64,000 bases of DNA, from assembly GCF_014196525.1 (NCBI RefSeq), contig NZ_JACIDX010000015.1:1-64000 (forward strand), read 5' to 3'. Position numbers and translations under genes: made by a program. Shown here piece by piece: positions 42,769-50,605 of this stretch; the stretch's first letter is position 1; the number at the start of each line of letters is the position of its first letter. This DNA comes from Novosphingobium sediminicola (lineage in GTDB: Bacteria > Pseudomonadota > Alphaproteobacteria > Sphingomonadales > Sphingomonadaceae). The notes under the pieces are model-generated. The model was not told where the DNA came from, searched no databases, and saw only the letters and a list, made by a program, of their open reading frames with translations.

Positions 42769-43314
42769 TCAGGAATGGCAAAAACAGGAAGGTGTGTGGT
42801 CATTCGTGATCCCGACCGCCTGCATCCAGGCATAGACAATCGTCGGACCGACAAATTTGAAACCGCGCTTTTTCAGATCTTTCGATATGGCGATCGAGAG
42901 CGGGGACTGCGCATTTCGCACATCCCCCTTGATCGGTTCGCCCGAGGTGAAGGACCAGCAATATTGCGCAAAATCTTCCCCGCGCGCCTGCATTTCGTTG
43001 AAGATCTGCGCGCCACGGATGGTCGCCTCGATTTTGGCCCGCGCCCGCACAATGCCGGGATCGGCCATCAGCCTTTCAACATCATCGGCCCCAAAATCTG
43101 CCACCTTATGCGGATCGAAACCGGCAAAGGCGGCCCGAAACCCCTCACGTTTGCGCAGGATGATGGCCCAGGACAGACCGGCCTGAAACCCTTCCAGCAT
43201 CAGCGTTTCCCAAAGCATCCGTGAATCGCGCCGGGGCACGCCCCATTCGGTGTCGTGGTAATGCTGCATCATCGGGTCAGAATTGGCCCAGTCACAGCGC
43301 GGCCGGTCTTGCAT
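42769..43314 (-). CDS. tag: DNA-3-methyladenine glycosylase I
   Basis: A 181-residue Tag enzyme, which excises 3-methyladenine from DNA. Diagnostic features: the N-terminal CDWANSDPMMQHYHDTEWGVP with zinc ligand Cys, His in HDTEWG, the ETLMLEGFQAGLSWAIILRKR segment with the base-binding Glu, and the C-terminal zinc residues in DHTPSCFCH. Length matches E. coli Tag. The start at 43314 has GGAGT upstream; the frame extends further but without homology. Confidence 0.92.
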   Translation of the reverse strand: MQDRPRCDWANSDPMMQHYHDTEWGVPRRDSRMLWETLMLEGFQAGLSWAIILRKREGFRAAFAGFDPHKVADFGADDVERLMADPGIVRARAKIEATIRGAQIFNEMQARGEDFAQYCWSFTSGEPIKGDVRNAQSPLSIAISKDLKKRGFKFVGPTIVYAWMQAVGITNDHTPSCFCHS

Positions 43315-43815
43315 AAAATCCACTCCAGAGGCGCATTTGAGAGAGGCCAAGCATACACAAAAACAATCGCGTTCATACCGGCACGCCATGGTGCGTCGTA
43401 TGTGATCGCGGGCGCCAAGATCATAACCTGTAACAGTACTTTTGCCTTGCGCCGCCTTTCGAGCCGTCAGGAGGAATTTTTATGGCGCAGCACGATATGG
43501 CGGCCAGCCCTCATTTTGCCTTCCTATGCGCATCAGCAATGTTCGGCGGGGCACATCCCCCTGAAATCGTACTAACCTATGTTAGAGTGTTCCATGAAGA
43601 TCGTGGAACTTTTCTTATGATGGATCGAGAGATTAAATAATTTATATAAATTTTTTCAAATACATAAATTCTCATTTCCATCGCATCGCTTTCTGATCCA
43701 CGCTGCCATGCACCCGCCCGGCCCTTTCCCCCTGTCTTGAAATAGCGCGCCGCTCTTTTCATATTCGCCCCGCGATCTGCCGTCGAAGATATCGCAAGGG
43801 GCTTTATACAACCCA
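43315..43815. other. Intergenic region with hairpin and a possible 52-codon gene
   Basis: This 500-base spacer is AT-rich over 43560-43690. A possible small gene at 43482-43640 (+) starts MAQHDMAASPHFAFL with AGGAGG 7 bases upstream, but its product is not recognised. A hairpin GTTCCA-TGAAGATCG-TGGAAC followed by TTTTCTT (about 43590-43617) looks like a terminator and lies inside that frame, which weakens the gene call. No tRNA is seen. Confidence 0.35.
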
Positions 43816-44814
43816 ATGAACACTCTACCCAAAACCTGTCTTGAACCGAGCGCATGGCTTGCCGCCATCATTGAGGGATCCGAAGACGCCATCGTCAGCA
43901 AAAATCTCGAAGGCAGAATTCTCAGTTGGAACGGCGGGGCGCAAAAACTCTTCGGTTACACACCCGAAGAGGCCATCGGCCAACCCATAACGCTGATCAT
44001 TCCGGAAGATCGCAGGCATGAGGAAGACGCCATCATCGCCAATATCCGGGCGGGCATCCTTACCCGCCATTTCGAGACAGTGCGAAAGCGCAAGGATGGC
44101 GGACTGGTCGACGTTTCCCTGACCATTTCGCCGGTTCGCGATGCCGCAGGCAAATTGCTGGGAGCATCCAAAGTGGCCCGCGACATTACCCAATGGCGCC
44201 GGATGGCCGAACAACGGCAAATGATCCTCCATGAAATGAACCATCGCATCAAGAACCTGTTCATGCTGGCCAACGGGCTGGTCGCCCTGTGCAGGCGCGA
44301 GGCCGAAACGATTGATGCCTTCGCCGCTGATCTGCAATCGCGCCTTGTTGCCTTGGCTCAGGCCCATGAGGCGAGCGCCCACCTGCCTCAGGAGGATCGG
44401 CGCCCCGGCGCCATTGCGCTGCACGATCTTCTCAAGACCACCCTCAAACCCTTTGAGAGCCGGTCGGGCCCAAAGATTGAAATCCACGGGGCGGGCGCCA
44501 TGATTGGCCCTCGCAGCCTGCCTTCCATTGCGCTGCTGCTGCACGAACTGGCCACCAATTCGGCCAAATATGGCGCGCTGCGGTCGTTCGAGGGGGCGCT
44601 TAGGATCGAGATGGCAATCACCGGGGACAAGGTCCGGCTGATCTGGACCGAGACAGGGCTGGAGGGCATTTTGTCCGCTCCTCAAACCAAGGGGTTCGGC
44701 ACCCGTCTGGAAACCATGGCAACGCGCGTGCTCAACGCCGTCATCCATCGCGACTGGCAACCCGGCGCCCTGATGATCGACATGTCGTTCGACAAGGGCA
44801 CGCTGCTGTCCTGA
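43816..44814 (+). CDS. PAS-domain sensor histidine kinase (HWE/HisKA_2 family)
   Basis: A 332-residue soluble kinase. An N-terminal PAS domain (residues about 10-130: DAIVSKNLEGRILSWNGGAQKLFGYTPEEAIG) with PAC ending ASKVARDITQWRR is followed by the dimerisation and phospho-acceptor box HEMNHRIKNLFML. The ATPase region LLHELATNSAKYGALR is the N-box form of HWE-related kinases typical of alphaproteobacterial general-stress and light signalling. No partner response regulator is adjacent. The GRILSWN segment lacks the LOV Cys motif, so it is not a LOV photoreceptor. Confidence 0.86.
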   Translation: MNTLPKTCLEPSAWLAAIIEGSEDAIVSKNLEGRILSWNGGAQKLFGYTPEEAIGQPITLIIPEDRRHEEDAIIANIRAGILTRHFETVRKRKDGGLVDVSLTISPVRDAAGKLLGASKVARDITQWRRMAEQRQMILHEMNHRIKNLFMLANGLVALCRREAETIDAFAADLQSRLVALAQAHEASAHLPQEDRRPGAIALHDLLKTTLKPFESRSGPKIEIHGAGAMIGPRSLPSIALLLHELATNSAKYGALRSFEGALRIEMAITGDKVRLIWTETGLEGILSAPQTKGFGTRLETMATRVLNAVIHRDWQPGALMIDMSFDKGTLLS

Positions 44815-44839
44815 TGACGCCATTTGCCGTGCCCTTTTC

Positions 44840-45571
44840 TCAACTCCGCTGGTCGGCCTCAAGATGGAGATATTGCGGGTCGAAATCGCCCAGCGCCGCC
44901 AGCCTTGCCCAGTCCGCGACGCTGACCTTGCGCCGTTCGGTATGGATCAACCCGGCGCGGCGCATTTCCTGCAGGGTGCGATTGACATGAACGGGGGTCA
45001 AGCCGGTCGCGTCGGCCATCTGTTCCTGCGTCATCGGCAATTCATAGGAATCGCCCTCCAGCAATCCGGCGGCGCGCAATCGCATGGCAAATTCGCAAAG
45101 CAGATGGGCAATGCGCCCCCGCGCATCGCGACGCCCGACATTGGCCACCCATTCACCGCTGATCGATGTGTCGATCAGCGTTTCACGCCACAAAGCGTTG
45201 CGTATGGCCGGTCTTTCGGACACCAGCCGCTGTAATTCATCGGCCTGAAACAGCGCCAGTCTGCCTGGCGTCAGCATTTGCAGCGTATGGATTGCCACCC
45301 CCAGCAGGCCGCTTTGCAGATCGGGAAAATCGCCGGGCACGTGAACCGAGATGATCTGGCGCGCACCGTTGCGCAAGGTGCGATGGCGATAGGTAAAGCC
45401 CGAAAGAAGGCCAATGCAGGAATGGGAATGCTCTCCCTCCTCGACAATGACCTGTCCGGCCACGGCCTCTCTCAACCGGAAAGGGAGATCGAGAAAGGCT
45501 TCCTGGTCTTCACGCTCCAGCGGTTCCAGCTGATTCAATTTGTTCAGCAATGGGGCAAGCGTTTCCCGCAA
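44840..45571 (-). CDS. CRP/FNR-family regulator
   Basis: A cyclic-nucleotide-binding-like sensor fused to a CRP HTH (LPMTQEQMADATGLTPVHVNRTLQEMRRAGLI). About 243 residues from TTG 45571, which has AAGAAGG upstream; the frame is open to a TTG at 45673, but that would leave only 20 bases to the divergent BLUF gene. No FNR cysteine cluster is present, and the RxS-type cAMP ligands are not evident (GDFPDLQSGLLG). Similar sphingomonad proteins are often stress or light linked. Two relatives lie at 56894 and 57556. Confidence 0.82.
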   Translation of the reverse strand: MRETLAPLLNKLNQLEPLEREDQEAFLDLPFRLREAVAGQVIVEEGEHSHSCIGLLSGFTYRHRTLRNGARQIISVHVPGDFPDLQSGLLGVAIHTLQMLTPGRLALFQADELQRLVSERPAIRNALWRETLIDTSISGEWVANVGRRDARGRIAHLLCEFAMRLRAAGLLEGDSYELPMTQEQMADATGLTPVHVNRTLQEMRRAGLIHTERRKVSVADWARLAALGDFDPQYLHLEADQRS

Positions 45572-45580
45572 TTCGCCTTC

Positions 45581-45607
45581 TTCCTCGTGAAATGTTCCTC
45601 GTGAAAT
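45581..45607. repeat. Tandem 14-bp repeat TTCCTCGTGAAAT(G)
   Basis: TTCCTCGTGAAAT occurs at 45581-45593 and again at 45595-45607. On the minus strand it gives two GAGGAA boxes just before the TTG of the CRP-like gene. It looks like a small tandem duplication in the leader, perhaps affecting ribosome binding. Confidence 0.6.
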
Positions 45608-45693
45608 CCGTATCTGCCTATTGCCCGGCCGGTGGCCGAAAGGCCGCGATACAGGGCCTACCCTGACAAACAATTTACAGGTAAAAAGGCTCC

Positions 45694-46122
45694 ATGCTGC
45701 GGTCTCTTCTCTATGTTAGCACAAGTACGCTATCACTTCCCCACGACGGGTGGCAAGTTGACGAGATCGTGAAATTTTCACGCCGGTTCAACGCCATGGC
45801 CAATATCACCGGCGCGTTAATGTTCACGGAAACTAATTTCGCGCAATTTCTGGAGGGTCCGGGCGAACATGTTTACGCCCTCCTAGAAAAGATAAGCGGC
45901 GATACGCGCCATGCCAATATCGATGTCATTATGGAGAGAGAGACGGAACTACGGCTTTTCCCGGATTGGAGCATGGCCTATTCCGGCCCCCATCTTTTCG
46001 TGGCGGGCCAGTTTTCCGCTTTTGCAATGCCATCGGGACAGGGAGAAAGAGACCGCGCCGCGCAACATCTGATCGAGACAATGGCCGTTCTGGTGCGGGG
46101 CGCCGGCCCAAACTATCACTGA
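45694..46122 (+). CDS. BLUF-domain blue-light sensor
   Basis: A 142-residue BLUF protein. Flavin-pocket residues are intact: Tyr in SLLYVST, Asn in SRRFNAMANITGAL, Gln in NFAQFLEGPG, and Trp/Met in FPDWSMAYSGP. The C-terminal helices (ERDRAAQHLIETMAVLV) serve as output or dimer contacts. It is divergent from a CRP-like regulator gene and ends before a strong terminator. With the BLUF gene at 41481 this gives two blue-light sensors within 5 kb. Confidence 0.87.
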   Translation: MLRSLLYVSTSTLSLPHDGWQVDEIVKFSRRFNAMANITGALMFTETNFAQFLEGPGEHVYALLEKISGDTRHANIDVIMERETELRLFPDWSMAYSGPHLFVAGQFSAFAMPSGQGERDRAAQHLIETMAVLVRGAGPNYH

Positions 46123-46195
46123 GCCGCGTCCGGCACATGCAGTGCGGCGCTTCATCATGAGGCCGCCCGGCGTGGAAAAATCGGGTAAGGCTTTG

Positions 46196-46232
46196 GACGA
46201 GCCTATGAGGAATGCATCCTCATAGGCTCGTC
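46196..46232. terminator. Strong bidirectional terminator
   Basis: A perfect 16-bp stem (GACGAGCCTATGAGGA / TCCTCATAGGCTCGTC) with a 5-base loop ATGCA, followed by ATCGGTTTT. It lies between the convergent BLUF gene and the glycine-zipper gene and should stop transcription from both. Confidence 0.85.
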
Positions 46233-46274
46233 ATCGGTTTTACAACCTGTCGTACCGCCTATGGACAACAGGCA

Positions 46275-46655
46275 TCAGCGACAGGTTACATTGCCCCGGT
46301 CGATCTCGCGGCCCAGCAGCCCGCCCCCGGCGACGCCCAGAATCGTGCCGAGCGTTTTGTCGCCCCGGCCAGCGATCTGATTGCCCAGCAATCCGCCCAA
46401 TGCTGCACCGACCACGATCCCGGTCGTGCCATTGCTGCGGTGGCAATAATAGCGCCCGTCATTGCCGCGCCAGATCCGGTCATCGCGGTTCATCCGGCGC
46501 GGTTCATAGCGCGCTTCATACCCGCGATAATCGCGGCGTTCATCATGATCGCGGCGGCCATAAGCAGGCGCCCAGGGCGGCGGACCGGCAAAAGCAGGCG
46601 TTGCAACCGGCAGCGCAATTGCGGTCAAAGCCGCTCCAAGAATGATCTTACGCAT
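46275..46655 (-). CDS. Glycine-zipper 2TM-domain exported protein
   Basis: A 126-residue protein with signal peptide (LGAALTAIALPVATPAFAG), a middle rich in Arg/Asp/Tyr (YGRRDHDERRDYRGYEARY) and a glycine-zipper pair (GIVVGAALGGLLGNQIAGRGDKTLGTILGVAGGGLLG). A C-terminal Cys pairs with one in YYCHR. Such proteins lie in the envelope and are often stress induced. It has no operon partner. Function unknown. Confidence 0.8.
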   Translation of the reverse strand: MRKIILGAALTAIALPVATPAFAGPPPWAPAYGRRDHDERRDYRGYEARYEPRRMNRDDRIWRGNDGRYYCHRSNGTTGIVVGAALGGLLGNQIAGRGDKTLGTILGVAGGGLLGREIDRGNVTCR

Positions 46656-46920
46656 AAGGCGACCTTCCTCTTTTGGTTTATCAGCAGGTCAATCGATACG
46701 ACCTTGATACAAAGATAGCGCAGCTCGATGAACGGCGGATTGCCCGGTATGGACGGGCTGCCCATCCCACATAAATCGCCCAATTTCTGCGCATTTCCTG
46801 CCTGCGCTGTCTGGACAGCAAACGCGCGACCGAGGCGCATCGCCCGGTCGCGCTGAATTGTCGCGCTGCATTCAGGATAATCGGCGCCGCGTATCGGTCG
46901 ATACGCGGCGCCATGCGGCA

Positions 46921-47565
46921 TCAGTGACGCAGCATCCACCTGTCACGCTCAGCCACGATGTCGGCTTCCGAATAGGCCGGCGCGTCTTCGTCAAATCGGC
47001 TCCAGCCCGATCCTTCATACAGGCGCCGACGTTCATAAGGATCGACAGAGCCGGAATCGGCCAACACATGCTGGGCGGTTTCGACCATGTCGTCGGGCAC
47101 CTTGGCGCTGACCAGAGTGCCGCCGCGACGCACGCTTTCGGCATAGAATTCGGCCTCCTCGCGGCTGACCCCCGCATTGGACAGGGCACCCACGATGCCC
47201 CCCGCGCCCGCCCCGATCACGCCGCCGGCCACAGCGCCCGCTGCCGCGCTGGCCAACCATCCGGCCGCCACCACCGGACCAATGCCCGGAATGGCCAGCA
47301 GACCCAACCCGGCCAGCGCGCCCCCGGTCGCCCCCAGAATGCCGCCCAGCGAGCCAACCGCCGCCGCATCCCGGCCCGATGCCTGAGCCGCAGTCATATC
47401 CTCAGGCTCACGCAGGCTGGCCGGGGCGCCCTTGACGCCGCGCGAGGCGAACCTGTGTGAAACCAGACTGATGTCGCTTTCGGGAATACCGGCAAGTTCA
47501 AGGTCGCGCACGGCGTTCTCGGCCTGCTCAAAACTGTCATAAAGACGAGTGACGATCTTGCTCAT
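46921..47565 (-). CDS. General stress protein (YflT/GSP17M-like) with glycine-zipper core
   Basis: A 214-residue protein. The N-terminal 60 residues match the YflT/heat-induced stress domain (KIVTRLYDSFEQAENAVRDLELAGIPESDISLVSH). A Gly/Ala membrane-active segment follows (GGILGATGGALAGLGLLAIPGIGPVVAAGWLASAAAGAVAGGVIG), then AEFYAESVRRGGTLVSAKV. ATG at 47565 has AGAGGAT 5 bases upstream. It lies 35 bases downstream of a PepSY-like gene and shares its predicted EcfG-type promoter. Confidence 0.8.
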   Translation of the reverse strand: MSKIVTRLYDSFEQAENAVRDLELAGIPESDISLVSHRFASRGVKGAPASLREPEDMTAAQASGRDAAAVGSLGGILGATGGALAGLGLLAIPGIGPVVAAGWLASAAAGAVAGGVIGAGAGGIVGALSNAGVSREEAEFYAESVRRGGTLVSAKVPDDMVETAQHVLADSGSVDPYERRRLYEGSGWSRFDEDAPAYSEADIVAERDRWMLRH

Positions 47566-47600
47566 GTTCAATCCTCTCTCTTATTATCAATGGCCTGGCA

Positions 47601-47948
47601 TCAGCGATGCGCGACATTGCCCTTATAATCGAGGGCCACACGGACCGGCTGCCCGTCGAGCTGGGCGCGGGCCTGCCAAAGGCCGTCCGTATCGAGCTTC
47701 AGTTGGTCAACACGGGTATAGCCCGCCTTTTCCAGCCGCATCCGAGCCTCGCCTTCGGTGAACGAATTGCGCCCCTTGCCCAGTTGGCCCCATGTGATCT
47801 TGTCGGGCGATTTGATGGCCGGATTGGCGGGTGCATGGTCGCTGGCGGTGGGCTTTTGCGCGCCCTGCGCCAAGGCCTGTGACCCTGTGGCCATGGTCGC
47901 GGCCATAGTCATGGCCAGGGTGATCAGTGTCATTCTCCTGCGCTTCAT
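47601..47948 (-). CDS. Exported PepSY-like protein
   Basis: A 115-residue secreted protein. The signal peptide (LITLAMTMAATMATGSQALAQ) is followed by a Pro/Ala linker and a PepSY-like segment (EGEARMRLEKAGYTRVDQLKLDTDGLWQARAQLDGQPVRVALDYKGNV). Such domains may bind small ligands or modulate proteases in the envelope. A GGAAC-N16-TCTTTC promoter candidate ends 27 bases before its ATG. Confidence 0.72.
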   Translation of the reverse strand: MKRRRMTLITLAMTMAATMATGSQALAQGAQKPTASDHAPANPAIKSPDKITWGQLGKGRNSFTEGEARMRLEKAGYTRVDQLKLDTDGLWQARAQLDGQPVRVALDYKGNVAHR

Positions 47949-47974
47949 GTCTCGATCTCCTGCTGTGTTCGGGG

Positions 47975-48001
47975 GAAAGAGCGGGCGCAGCGCAATGTTC
48001 C
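47975..48001 (-). promoter_or_regulatory. EcfG-like promoter for the PepSY/GSP17M genes
   Basis: Minus-strand GGAAC (48001-47997), a 16-base spacer, then TCTTTC. The -35 box and spacing match the alphaproteobacterial EcfG (general stress sigma) pattern GGAAC-N16-17-cGTT, with an off-consensus -10. Confidence 0.55.
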
Positions 48002-48182
48002 ATGCAGCCGCTTTCTCACGCTCGCATCATGCCAACGGCTGAGCCGATTTTCCCGCTGCGGCGGGGCGGACATGCTGCGCCATACAGGAACAGGCCGCTG
48101 ATGGATCTATCCCGCCGCTGACCGCTTTCACATGCAACCGGGCATCGCGCGAACGCGCTTATGCCAAGCGAAAGGACACATC

Positions 48183-48755
48183 ATGGCGCAATATACGATA
48201 GGCTATCTGGTCGGCAGTCTGGCGACCGGCTCCATCAACCGCAAGCTGGCCAAGGCACTGGCAAGGCTGGCTCCCCCCGATCTGGCGCTTGAGGAAATCC
48301 CCATCCGCGACCTTCCGCTCTACAGTTACGATTATGACGCGGATTTCCCCCCGGCGGCGCGCACCTTCAAACAGGCGCTCGACGCGGCCGATGCAGTGCT
48401 GCTTGTGACGCCGGAATATAACCGCTCGATTCCCGGCGGCCTGAAAAACGCCATCGATTGGGCCAGCCGCCCGTTCGGCCACAATTCCTTTACCCACAAG
48501 CCCGCCGCCATCATCGGAGCATCGCCGGGAGAAATCCGCAGCGCTATCGCCCAACAGCATCTGCGCGCCATTCTGGCCGCTTGTGATTGCCCGCTGATGA
48601 CCGCGCCCGAGGCCTATATCCATTTTACGCCGGGGCTGATTTCGGACAATGGCGATGTCACCGATCCGCGATGCGAGCATTTTCTGCGCCGCTTCATGCA
48701 ATCCTACGGCCAATTCGTCGCGCGGATGGCAAAGCTGCGGCCGGCAAAAGGGTAA
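48183..48755 (+). CDS. NADPH-dependent FMN reductase
   Basis: A 190-residue flavodoxin-fold reductase of the ChrR/YieF/SsuE-like family. Conserved elements: IGYLVGSLATGSINRKLAKAL (phosphate loop variant), LLVTPEYNRSIPGGLKNAIDWASRP and AIIGASPGEIRSAIAQQHLR. It reduces FMN, quinones or azo/nitro compounds and is usually part of oxidative-stress defence. GAAAGGA precedes the ATG. It stands alone between stress genes. Confidence 0.87.
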   Translation: MAQYTIGYLVGSLATGSINRKLAKALARLAPPDLALEEIPIRDLPLYSYDYDADFPPAARTFKQALDAADAVLLVTPEYNRSIPGGLKNAIDWASRPFGHNSFTHKPAAIIGASPGEIRSAIAQQHLRAILAACDCPLMTAPEAYIHFTPGLISDNGDVTDPRCEHFLRRFMQSYGQFVARMAKLRPAKG

Positions 48756-48830
48756 TTCGCAGGACGGCCTCCACTCGCCGTGCGCCATGGGCGTTTCCCC
48801 GCAACCGCAGGGCGACCAATCATGGCGCAA

Positions 48831-48857
48831 GGAACATGCCCGCCCATCCCCGCTTTC
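48831..48857 (+). promoter_or_regulatory. EcfG-like promoter for CsbD
   Basis: GGAAC (48831-48835), 16 bases, GCTTTC (48852-48857). It lies 33 bases before the CsbD ATG. CsbD genes are often stress-sigma controlled. Confidence 0.6.
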
Positions 48858-48889
48858 GATCCTATCAACATGGAAAAAGGAGTTGTGCC

Positions 48890-49066
48890 ATGGGTGAGAT
48901 CAAGGACCGCGCCAAGGGTTTCATGGATGAAACCATCGGCAAGACCAAGCGGGCGATCGGCGAGGCCATCGACCGCCCCGACATCGAGGCCGAGGGCGAC
49001 ATTCAGGAAGCCAAGGGCGACGCCGAAAAGGCCAAGGCCCGCCTCGAAAGCAAGTTGAAGCCGTAA
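48890..49066 (+). CDS. CsbD-family small stress protein
   Basis: A 58-residue, highly charged, Lys/Glu/Asp-rich helical protein: MGEIKDRAKGFMDETIGKT then EGDIQEAKGDAEKAKARL. This is the CsbD domain over its whole length. AAAAGGAG lies 7 bases before the ATG. CsbD-like proteins are abundant under general stress; their molecular role is unknown. A terminator follows directly. Confidence 0.88.
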   Translation: MGEIKDRAKGFMDETIGKTKRAIGEAIDRPDIEAEGDIQEAKGDAEKAKARLESKLKP

Positions 49067-49101
49067 AGCAAGGGGGTCGTCATTCGGCCCCCTTTTGCTT
49101 T
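49065..49101 (+). terminator. Terminator after CsbD
   Basis: AAGCAAGGGGG at 49066-49076 can pair with CCCCCTTTTGCTT (49088-49100), with a small asymmetry, around an 11-base loop. The right arm contains a T-rich tract. It begins right at the csbD stop. Confidence 0.65.
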
Positions 49102-49549
49102 ATCCTGCGGGCGGAACGGGATTTTCGGATAGGACTATGCCTTGTTCAACGTCTCGGCGGCTAAATGCACCATTTCGTCAAACGGCGCGGAACATCGCGA
49201 TAATTCACCTCTTCTGCTGATGATCGCGTGGACCGGGCCATAACGGCCCGCCCGGAGACAGAGACGGATCATGTTGGTCCAGTCCCCACCGGCCGACCCC
49301 TCACACTTTCGGGCTCGCCATAGGCTCCGGTCCACGCGATCACCGTCAAAACAGCTGCACCGCATTTGTCATTCGGCCGTTCAAACGCAAAGCCATAATG
49401 CAAATGCCGCCGCTCAGAAGCTAAGGGCTTCAGCTTAGGCCCTCACAGAAAATGCTCGAAGATTTTTGCTTTATGGCTGCGTCGATCTGTGTCGTTGACC
49501 GCCTCATCGCACGTGGACCCGGTCACGCCGCAAGAAAGGGGCCACTTCG
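49102..49549. other. Intergenic region with promoter-like box and long inverted repeat
   Basis: TGATCGCGTGGACCGG at 49221-49236 is repeated inverted at 49327-49342, giving a 16-bp stem with a 90-base loop. The loop includes a small hairpin CGGGCC-ATAAC-GGCCCG. Eight bases before the first arm lies GGAAC-N16-TCTT (49189-49213), an EcfG-like box. No recognisable protein is encoded; a 76-codon minus-strand frame across 49135-49365 has no family. A structured stress RNA is possible. Confidence 0.4.
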
Positions 49550-50563
49550 ATGGAATATTCTCCCTCTGCAATTTCTACAGGACGGCGGATCAACGGGCTG
49601 ATGTCGGTTTCGGCCACAGCGGCGCTGATCGAGGCGGGCGCACCCCTTGCCATTGCCGGACGGGCAGAAGCCCTGGCCGGTCTGCCGCGCGGTTGCTGGA
49701 TCGGGGGCACAACGCCCTATTTCATGACGGAAAGCGGCGGATGCATCATTGGCGCCGACCAACTTTTTGTGACCGATTTTTCGCATCTGGGAACGGTGCG
49801 AGTAAACCGTTATGATCAGGACAATCTGCAGCAGATCACCGCTGAAGCGCCCCATAACGGCTTTGCGCTGACCATCATTCCGTTCCATTCGGCATGCCAT
49901 AAACGCTTTGCTCAAGAGGCGGGCAGCTATCCTCAGGCCTATCTGCGGCCTGCCATCGGGTGGATCGCCGGTTTCGATCTTAACGACGAAGGCGCGCAGG
50001 CGCAGGTCTTCGACGGTATCACCGGCAGGAGCCATACCGACCGCGCCGTGGTCCTGCATATTCAATTGCCTGAGGATTTTACGCCGGTCATCAACATGAT
50101 CAATCTGTTCGAGCGCGATGGCGGGCAAACCTTTCATTTCGACGATGTCAGTTTCTCGCCCAGCCATGTCGTGGTCGACGGTGTCCGCCTGCCCTTTGCC
50201 GACTATATCCGCTCAAGGGGGATGGAACATGGGCGCCTGCCCATGGTCGGGGGATATGCGGGCGCGCATACCAACGTGTCGCTCCGCTCTGTGCATGGCG
50301 ATAATGTCGAGCTTTATGCGCCGGTATTCCCCGATGTCGAATATGGCTTTGCCCGGCCGGTCAGCGACTATGCCGCCGAATTTCGCAAACGGTTTGAAAG
50401 CGGGCCGCGCGAAAGTGTCGCGTGGTCCTGCAACTGCATCCTCAATTTCCTGTACGGCGAGCTGGAGGGCAAGGCTCTTGGCAGTTGCGCCGGGCCCGTC
50501 ACCTTTGGCGAGATTGCGCATGGTCTTCTCAACCAGACTCTCGTCGAGGTGCAGGTGATCTGA
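49550..50563 (+). CDS. Uncharacterised protein with FIST_C-like end
   Basis: A 337-residue soluble protein with no signal or membrane segment. The C-terminal part (ARPVSDYAAEFRKRF, WSCNCILNFLYGELEGKALGSCAGPVTFGEIAHGLLNQT) resembles the FIST_C ending, where a Cys and GEI-type motif follow the strands. The N-terminal half matches no domain I can name. FIST proteins are sensory ligand-binding proteins near signalling genes. AAGAAAGGGG lies about 10 bases before the ATG. Function not assigned. Confidence 0.6.
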   Translation: MEYSPSAISTGRRINGLMSVSATAALIEAGAPLAIAGRAEALAGLPRGCWIGGTTPYFMTESGGCIIGADQLFVTDFSHLGTVRVNRYDQDNLQQITAEAPHNGFALTIIPFHSACHKRFAQEAGSYPQAYLRPAIGWIAGFDLNDEGAQAQVFDGITGRSHTDRAVVLHIQLPEDFTPVINMINLFERDGGQTFHFDDVSFSPSHVVVDGVRLPFADYIRSRGMEHGRLPMVGGYAGAHTNVSLRSVHGDNVELYAPVFPDVEYGFARPVSDYAAEFRKRFESGPRESVAWSCNCILNFLYGELEGKALGSCAGPVTFGEIAHGLLNQTLVEVQVI

Positions 50564-50569
50564 ATTTGC

Positions 50570-50596
50570 GCCCTCGCCCCAAGCCGGGGCGAGGGC
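50570..50596. terminator. Bidirectional hairpin between convergent genes
   Basis: GCCCTCGCCCC (50570-50580) pairs perfectly with GGGGCGAGGGC (50586-50596) around AAGCC. It lies between the convergent stops at 50563 and 50606. There is no clear poly-T tract, so efficiency is uncertain. Confidence 0.6.
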
Positions 50597-50605
50597 ATCC
50601 GTGTC

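Noticed and set aside
43482..43640. A 52-codon gene with AGGAGG
   Set aside because: A terminator-like hairpin lies inside the frame and the peptide is unlike known families; kept only as a note on the intergenic region.
49135..49365. A 76-codon minus-strand frame in the spacer after CsbD
   Set aside because: No recognisable domain and no good start; the inverted repeat falls inside it, so it is not listed as a gene.
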